A DNA stretch of 10,295 nt. It comes from Pseudomonadota bacterium (lineage in GTDB: Bacteria > Pseudomonadota > Alphaproteobacteria > Acetobacterales > Acetobacteraceae). Shown here in pieces: positions 5,949 to 10,295 of the stretch. Below the pieces are notes generated by a model. That model had not been told where the DNA came from. It did not search any database and saw nothing but the letters and a program-made list of their open reading frames with translations. The stretch is taken from positions 1 to 10,295 of the forward strand of contig JAJZFF010000606.1 of assembly GCA_021805485.1 (NCBI GenBank). Reading direction: 5' to 3'. Made by a program: the position numbers and the translations under genes. The first letter of the stretch is position 1, and the number at the start of each line of letters is the position of its first letter.

Positions 5949-5990
5949 ATGTTAATTGGTTTGCGGCGACGCCGGCTTGACCTGGATCAA
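5949..5990 (-). promoter_or_regulatory. FNR/Anr-type box and -10 element of the sqr promoter
   Basis: TTGAC-CTGG-ATCAA at 5977-5990 differs by one base from the CRP/FNR-family consensus TTGAT-N4-ATCAA. On the minus strand a -10-like TAACAT sits at 5954-5949, predicting a start near 5942. The box centre (5983.5) is then 41.5 bp upstream, the position of class II FNR-dependent promoters. The resulting leader is about 51 nt. This suggests oxygen, redox or nitric-oxide control of sqr. The regulator could be FNR, FixK, Anr or Dnr type and cannot be told from the site. Confidence 0.6.
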
Positions 5991-6059
5991 CGCCCGCGCG
6001 GACAGCCGGGAGAAAACTGCCGATGCGCGGTGCGGCCGGACGATCCGGCGCCGCCACGA

Positions 6060-6096
6060 TTGACAATATATGCATATATTCGTATATACGCAAGTA
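6060..6096 (+). promoter_or_regulatory. sqrR promoter with embedded palindromic operators
   Basis: The -35 TTGACA (6060-6065) is perfect, the spacer is 17 nt and the -10 is TATATA (6083-6088). The spacer carries a perfect 16-bp palindrome (6065-6080) and the -10 sits inside a perfect 10-bp palindrome, CGTATATACG (6081-6090). Binding of the encoded ArsR-family repressor here would block RNA polymerase directly. The expected start, 7-8 nt after the -10, coincides with the ATG at 6096. On the minus strand the same DNA reads TTGCGT-N17-TATATT (6093-6065), so a weaker divergent sqr promoter could share the operators. Confidence 0.7.
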
Positions 6097-6452
6097 TGAA
6101 ACTGGATATCGACGCGATGAACCTGGCGGCCGACGAGGCCAGCGACCTGCTGAAGTCGCTGGCCAACCGGCACCGCCTGCTCATTCTCTGCCAGTTGCTC
6201 GACGGCGAGCGGTCGGTGGGCGAACTGGTCGCATTCCTGCAGATCCGCGACAGCGCGGTCTCCCAGCACCTGGCGCTGCTGCGCAAGGACGGGCTGGTGA
6301 CCGCGCGGCGCGAAGGGCAGAGCATCCGGTATTGCATCGCCAGCGCACCGGCGCGCACGGTGATTTCGGCGCTGGCCGGTATCTACTGCGTGCCCGACGG
6401 TGCCTCCTGCGCGGCGCCCGATCCTTCATCGACAACGGAGATTTCGACATGA
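6096..6452 (+). CDS. sqrR: ArsR-family persulfide-sensing repressor (SqrR/BigR type)
   Basis: This 118-residue winged-helix protein reads LLKSLANRHRLLILCQLLDG, then a helix-turn-helix DSAVSQHLALLRKDGLV (about 52-68), then the wing RREGQSIRYCI (about 71-81) and a C-terminal helix ending LAGIYC. It has cysteines at C32 and C98. Their 66-residue separation equals that of C41 and C107 in R. capsulatus SqrR, which form an intramolecular polysulfide bridge that releases DNA. C80 and C105 are additional. Metal-site motifs of classic ArsR/SmtB members are absent. It probably represses its own operon and possibly sqr. The upstream palindromes overlap its promoter. No ribosome site precedes the ATG and the predicted transcript begins at it, suggesting leaderless translation. 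A start at M8 (6117) also lacks a good ribosome site. Confidence 0.9.
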   Translation: MKLDIDAMNLAADEASDLLKSLANRHRLLILCQLLDGERSVGELVAFLQIRDSAVSQHLALLRKDGLVTARREGQSIRYCIASAPARTVISALAGIYCVPDGASCAAPDPSSTTEIST

Positions 6453-6811
6453 CGACACCTTCACCTCTGCGCGACCTCGACCCTGCCACCGTGCACGACG
6501 ACCTGCGCGCCGGCCGCATCCTGCTGGTCGATGTGCGCGAGCCGCAGGAATTCGCGGTGGAGCGCATTCACGGCGCGCTGCTGTTCCCGCTCTCCACCTT
6601 CGATCCGGCGATGCTGCCGCAGGATCCCAACAAGCCCATCGTCTTCCAGTGCGGCTCGGGCAAGCGCTCGGCGATGGCGGCGGCGAAGTGCAACGCGGCG
6701 GGCATCGCGGTGAATGCCCATCTCGCCGGCGGGATGATGGCGTGGAAGGCGGCGGGGATGCCGTATGTCTCGCTCGATTCCGCCACCGGCCAGGTGGTCG
6801 ACCGCCGCTGA
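6449..6811 (+). CDS. Single-domain rhodanese (sulfurtransferase)
   Basis: This 120-residue protein consists of one rhodanese domain. It has LLVDVREPQEFAVERIHGAL near the N-terminus, the catalytic cysteine C68 in the loop CGSGKRS (68-74), and the typical ending LAGGMMAWKAAGMPYV. Rhodaneses move sulfane sulfur from persulfide, polysulfide or thiosulfate donors to thiol acceptors through a cysteine persulfide. The ATG overlaps the sqrR stop (ATGA at 6449-6452), so the two are coupled, and GGAG lies about 8 nt upstream. There is no signal peptide, so it is cytoplasmic. Co-expression with a persulfide sensor points to handling of the SQR product, for example transfer to glutathione or thioredoxin, or the sulfur carrier feeding the downstream pump. 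The last role is speculative. Confidence 0.9.
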   Translation: MTTPSPLRDLDPATVHDDLRAGRILLVDVREPQEFAVERIHGALLFPLSTFDPAMLPQDPNKPIVFQCGSGKRSAMAAAKCNAAGIAVNAHLAGGMMAWKAAGMPYVSLDSATGQVVDRR

Positions 6812-6851
6812 CCTACCGCCCGCCGCACCGTCCCCGACAAGGAACGACAGC

Positions 6852-7865
6852 ATGCCCCGCAAGCCATTCCTCCTCTCGCTGCTGCTGCCGTTCCTGCTCC
6901 TGTTCGGGGCGGCGCCGGCGGGTGCCGCAACACCTGCATCGACCTTCACCGTCGCCGCCCGCATGGTGCCGGACCAGAAGGCGGTGTTCGCGACCGTCGA
7001 AAGCCGCAACGTGGTGCCGGCACGCACGCGGATCGGCGGGACGGTCACCGCTCTTGTCGTGCGTGATGGCGACAGCGTGACGGCGGGGCAGGTCATCGCC
7101 ACCGTGCACGACCAGAAACTGGAACTGCAGATCAAGGCGCTGGATGCCGAGATTACGGGGCTGCGGGCCAGCCTCGACCAGGCGCAGACCGATCTGCGGC
7201 GCACCGAGGCGCTGGCGCATAGTGGCGCGGTGTCGCGCCAGCAGCTCGACCAGGCGCGGACGGCGGTGGACGTTGCCGCCAGCACGCTCCGCGCGCGGAT
7301 CGCGCAGCGCGCCGTCGCGGCACAACAGCAGAACGAGGGCGCGGTGCTGGCGCCGATCGCCGGGCGGGTGCTGAACGTGCCGGTGACCGATGGCACGGTG
7401 GTGCTGCCGGGAGAGGCGATCGCCACCGTCGCCGAGCAGAATTTCATTCTCCGCCTCAGGATTCCCGAACGGCACGCGCTGCATCTGAAGGCGGGCGACA
7501 TGGTGCGTCTGGATGGCGGCGAATTCGGCCTGGCCGGGGCGCAATTCGGCCGCATCACCCTGGTCTATCCGCAGATCGTCGCCGGGGATGTGCGCGCCGA
7601 TGCCGAGGTGAAGGGGATCGGCAGCTATTTCGTGGGCGAGCGCGTGCGCGTTTTCGTGCCGGCAGGCGAGCGGCGGACGATCGTGGTGCCGTCCGGCTTC
7701 GTGTTCACCCGCTTCGGCCAGGATTACGTGAAGCTGCGGCAGAAGGATGGCAGCGTGATCGACGCGCCGGTGCAGCGGGGCCTTCCGCTGCCGACCCGCG
7801 CGATGCCCGACGGGTTGCAGATCCTCGCCGGCCTCGTGCCGGGCGACGTGCTGGTGCGGCCGTGA
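6852..7865 (+). CDS. RND efflux periplasmic adaptor (membrane fusion protein)
   Basis: The protein is 337 residues. A Sec signal peptide (basic PRK, then a Leu/Phe-rich core, cleavage probably after AGA at residue 25) is followed by a first lipoyl half-motif, RIGGTVTALVVRDGDSVTAGQVIATV. A short alpha-helical hairpin with LDAEITGLRASLDQAQTDL comes next, then the second lipoyl half, GAVLAPIAGRVLNVPVTDGT, and beta-barrel and membrane-proximal domains. It has no lipobox cysteine, so it is probably held by its signal or complex rather than lipidated. The ATG at 6852 has AAGGA 8 nt upstream and lies 40 nt after the rhodanese gene. Its stop overlaps the permease GTG. It bridges the inner-membrane pump to an outer-membrane channel, which is not encoded in the window. 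Confidence 0.9.
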   Translation: MPRKPFLLSLLLPFLLLFGAAPAGAATPASTFTVAARMVPDQKAVFATVESRNVVPARTRIGGTVTALVVRDGDSVTAGQVIATVHDQKLELQIKALDAEITGLRASLDQAQTDLRRTEALAHSGAVSRQQLDQARTAVDVAASTLRARIAQRAVAAQQQNEGAVLAPIAGRVLNVPVTDGTVVLPGEAIATVAEQNFILRLRIPERHALHLKAGDMVRLDGGEFGLAGAQFGRITLVYPQIVAGDVRADAEVKGIGSYFVGERVRVFVPAGERRTIVVPSGFVFTRFGQDYVKLRQKDGSVIDAPVQRGLPLPTRAMPDGLQILAGLVPGDVLVRP

Positions 7866-10295
7866 GGCTCGGCATTTCCGGGCGGCTCGCCCGCGCCTTC
7901 ATCCGCTCGCCGCTGACGCCGCTGTTCCTGCTCGCGGCGCTGGCCGCCGGGCTGGTCGCCATCACCACCATTCCGCGCGACGAGGACCCGCAGATCCATG
8001 TCCCGATGGTGGACGTGATGGTGCAGGCGAACGGGCTCAAGGCGGCCGATGCCGCGGAACTCGTGACCAAGCCGCTCGAGACGATCCTGAAGGCGATTCC
8101 GGGCGTCAAGCACATCTACAGCGAGACCCGCGACGATCAGGTTCTGGTCACCGCCCGCTTCGAGGTGGGGACCAACGAGGATGCCGCGGTGGTGCGGGTG
8201 AACGACAAGATCCGCGCCAACATGAACCGCATCCCGATCGGCATTCCACCGCCGCTGGTGGTCGGGCGGGGGATCGACGATGTCGCGATCCTCACCCTCA
8301 CGCTTGCGCCGAAGCCGGGGGCGGCGACGCACTGGACCCAGGGCGCGCTGTCGCAGATCGCGACCAAGCTGCAGGACCAGCTGATCAAGGTGCCGAATGT
8401 CGGGCTCAGCTATATCGCAGGGTCGGACCCGATGCAGATCCGCGTCGAGCCGGAACCGGACAAGCTGATGCTCTATGGCGTTACGCTGCAGCAGCTCGCG
8501 GCACGGGTCGCCGATGCCAATCGCAGCTTCATCGCCGGGCGGGTGTTCGACCGCGGCGGGCTGCGCGACGTGGCGGCGGGGCAGACGCTGTTCGGCGTGC
8601 CGGATATCGGCCTGCTGCTGATCACCACGCGGGACGGGCGGCCGGTCTATCTGCGGGATGTCGCGCATGTCGTCGTCGGGCCGGCGCCGTTGCAGAGCCA
8701 TGTCTTCGCCCTCACCCATGAGGGCAAGGCGTGGCACACGGCGCCGGCGGTGACGGTGGCGCTGGCCAAGCGCGCGGGCAGCAACGCCGTGGTGGTGGCC
8801 GACGCCGCGCTGACGCGGGTGAAGAGCCTGGAAGGATCGCTGATCCCCTCCGACATCTCGGTGCAGGTGACGCGGGATTACGGGCGCACCGCCAACGAGA
8901 AGGCGAACGAGTTGCTGTTCCATCTCGGGCTGGCGACGATTTCCATCGTCGTGCTGATCGCCTTCGCGGTGGGCTGGCGCGAGGCGGTGGTGACGCTGGT
9001 GGTGATTCCGACGACGATCCTCGCCACCGTGTTCGCCTCCGAAATGATGGGCTACTCGATCAACCGGGTGAGCCTGTTCGCGCTGATCTTCGCAATCGGC
9101 ATCCTGGTGGACGACGCGATCGTGGTGGTGGAGAACATCGCGCGGCACTGGGCGATGCCGGGCACGCGCTCGCGCCGGCGGGCGGCGATCGAGGCGGTGG
9201 CGGAGGTGGGCAACCCGACCGTGGTCGCGACGCTGACGGTGATCGCGGCCCTGCTCCCGATGCTGTTCGTCTCCGGGCTGATGGGGCCGTATATGGCGCC
9301 GATCCCCGTGAATGCCTCGGCGGCGATGATGTTCTCGTTCTTCGCCGCGATGATCATCGCCCCCTGGCTGATGTACAAGCTGGCCGGGCGCGACCGCTTC
9401 ACCGAGGAAGACCGGGCCGGAGACATCGAGTTCCTCGAACTGACGACCCCTGCCCTCGCCCACGAGGCGGGAGCGGCGGCGGCGCATCCCGACCGGCTGG
9501 GGCGGCTCTACCGCGCCGTTGCCGCACCGATCCTGCGCACACGGCGGCGCGCCGGGCTGTTTCTGGCGCTCGTCGGCATCGCCACGATTGCCGCCTGCGC
9601 GATGTTCTATACCGAGGCGGTGACGGTGAAGCTGCTGCCGTTCGACAACAAGTCGAGCCTGAACGTGCTGATCGACCTGCCCGCCGGTAGCCCGGTGCAG
9701 CAGACCGAGCAAACGCTGTTCGCCGCCGCGCGGATCACCGGGACGATGCAAGAGGTGCGATCCATGCAGGTTTACGCCGGCACGCCGCAGCCCTTCGATT
9801 TCAACGGGCTGGTGCGGCATTATTACCTGCGCGACCAGCCCTGGCAGGGCGACCTGCACGTGATGCTGTCGCCCAAGGGTGAGCGGTCGCAACAGAGCCA
9901 CCAGATCGCGGGCGAGCTGCGCCGGCGCCTGCTCAAGCGCCTGCCCCTGCCGCAGGGGGCGGTGCTGAAAGTGGTCGAGGCGCCGCCGGGCCCGCCGGTC
10001 TTTGCCACGCTGCTCGCCGAGATCTACGGGCCGAACGAGGCAACGCGGCTTGCCGTGGCACAGGAGGTCAAGAAGCTGTTCAGGAAGGTGCCCTATATCG
10101 TCGATGTCGACGATTCCTGGGGGCACCGGCAGAAGCAGCTCCATATCGCGATCGACCAGGACCGGCTCGAATATTTCGGCGTGCGGCAGGCCGATGTCTA
10201 TGACACGATCCAGGACCTCTTCGGCGGCATGAAGGTCGGCTATTCCTATCGCGGCGAGAACCGGCTGCCGATCGAGATCGCGATCGGCCTGCCCA
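7862..10295 (+). CDS. RND efflux permease (AcrB/HAE-like), 3'-truncated by window edge
   Basis: The frame is open from a GTG at 7862 to the window end, giving 811 codons of an expected 1,020-1,050; the missing part is simply beyond the edge. The GTG overlaps the adaptor stop (GTGA). Features in order are TM1 after SPLTPLFLLAALAAG, the periplasmic porter entrance (PRDEDPQIHVPMVDV), the porter domain, then TM2 onwards from ELLFHLGLATISIVVLIAF. TM4 has the proton-relay pair D417-D418 in GILVDDAIVVVEN, equivalent to D407/D408 of AcrB. A second TM after LRTRRRAGLFLALVGIATIA begins the repeat half. The DD pair favours the hydrophobe/amphiphile class over the metal-exporting CusA class. Its operon with a persulfide sensor and rhodanese suggests it exports a sulfur species or sulfide-induced metabolite; substrate unknown. 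Confidence 0.93.
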   Translation, partial: MRLGISGRLARAFIRSPLTPLFLLAALAAGLVAITTIPRDEDPQIHVPMVDVMVQANGLKAADAAELVTKPLETILKAIPGVKHIYSETRDDQVLVTARFEVGTNEDAAVVRVNDKIRANMNRIPIGIPPPLVVGRGIDDVAILTLTLAPKPGAATHWTQGALSQIATKLQDQLIKVPNVGLSYIAGSDPMQIRVEPEPDKLMLYGVTLQQLAARVADANRSFIAGRVFDRGGLRDVAAGQTLFGVPDIGLLLITTRDGRPVYLRDVAHVVVGPAPLQSHVFALTHEGKAWHTAPAVTVALAKRAGSNAVVVADAALTRVKSLEGSLIPSDISVQVTRDYGRTANEKANELLFHLGLATISIVVLIAFAVGWREAVVTLVVIPTTILATVFASEMMGYSINRVSLFALIFAIGILVDDAIVVVENIARHWAMPGTRSRRRAAIEAVAEVGNPTVVATLTVIAALLPMLFVSGLMGPYMAPIPVNASAAMMFSFFAAMIIAPWLMYKLAGRDRFTEEDRAGDIEFLELTTPALAHEAGAAAAHPDRLGRLYRAVAAPILRTRRRAGLFLALVGIATIAACAMFYTEAVTVKLLPFDNKSSLNVLIDLPAGSPVQQTEQTLFAAARITGTMQEVRSMQVYAGTPQPFDFNGLVRHYYLRDQPWQGDLHVMLSPKGERSQQSHQIAGELRRRLLKRLPLPQGAVLKVVEAPPGPPVFATLLAEIYGPNEATRLAVAQEVKKLFRKVPYIVDVDDSWGHRQKQLHIAIDQDRLEYFGVRQADVYDTIQDLFGGMKVGYSYRGENRLPIEIAIGLP

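Noticed and set aside
4185..6095. Long plus-strand open frame leading into sqrR
   Set aside because: It is antisense to trxC and sqr, which have clear family matches. The in-frame continuity upstream of the sqrR ATG is fortuitous, and the conserved ArsR fold begins only around 6096-6117.
8731..9690. 319-codon plus-strand open frame
   Set aside because: It is out of frame inside the permease gene, whose frame is uninterrupted with conserved RND motifs. Its Gly/Arg/Asp-rich translation matches nothing.
7724..10144. 806-codon open frame on the minus strand
   Set aside because: It lies antisense to the adaptor and permease genes, and its translation is rich in Arg, His, Asp and Gln with no recognisable domain. 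It is a GC-driven shadow of the permease frame.

Overview
This is a GC-rich bacterial window, most likely from an alphaproteobacterium with an oxidative sulfur or short-chain hydrocarbon lifestyle. The evidence is an RHH_4-type ribbon-helix-helix protein, an SqrR/BigR-type persulfide sensor, a type I sulfide:quinone oxidoreductase resembling the acidophile (Acidithiobacillus ferrooxidans) enzyme, and the start of a propane/mimA-type soluble di-iron monooxygenase. An acidophilic Acetobacteraceae or Methylocella-like host would fit, but the genus is inference. I see no mobile element, tRNA, rRNA or CRISPR array.

Layout. (1) Positions 1-211, minus strand: N-terminus of a soluble di-iron monooxygenase hydroxylase alpha subunit, running off the left edge. 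Its roughly 230-nt leader is preceded by a consensus sigma-54 promoter (451-467) and a cluster of inverted repeats (541-590) placed like an enhancer-binding-protein site. (2) Positions 711-2834, plus strand: a tight four-gene cassette of unknown function (156-aa helical protein, 102-aa coiled-coil protein, 376-aa beta-propeller, 58-aa protein). It converges on a small ribbon-helix-helix gene (2841-3104, minus), which has its own sigma-54-like promoter. (3) Positions 3400-3795: a glyoxalase I-like VOC protein. (4) Positions 3812-5891, minus strand: sqr, then trxC (8-nt overlap), then a small DUF2892 membrane protein separated from trxC by tandem hairpins. (5) Positions 6096-10295, plus strand, divergent from sqr: an SqrR/BigR-type ArsR repressor, a single-domain rhodanese, an RND periplasmic adaptor and an RND permease running off the right edge. 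Stop/start overlaps or short gaps link these four.

Regions 4 and 5 read as one sulfide/persulfide-response island. SQR oxidises sulfide to persulfide/polysulfide at the membrane. Rhodanese and thioredoxin 2 handle sulfane sulfur. SqrR senses persulfide through a cysteine pair (C32/C98) with the same 66-residue spacing as in Rhodobacter capsulatus SqrR. The RND pump is the unexplained member, since its substrate is unknown. The 204-bp divergent region holds an FNR/Anr-like box (5977-5990) at -41.5 from a predicted sqr start, and a near-consensus sqrR promoter (TTGACA-N17-TATATA) whose spacer and -10 are two perfect palindromes. The predicted transcript begins at the sqrR ATG, so sqrR may be translated from a leaderless mRNA.

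Most notable for follow-up are the SqrR-RND coupling, the leaderless palindrome-embedded promoter, the two sigma-54 promoters and the unrecognised beta-propeller cassette.
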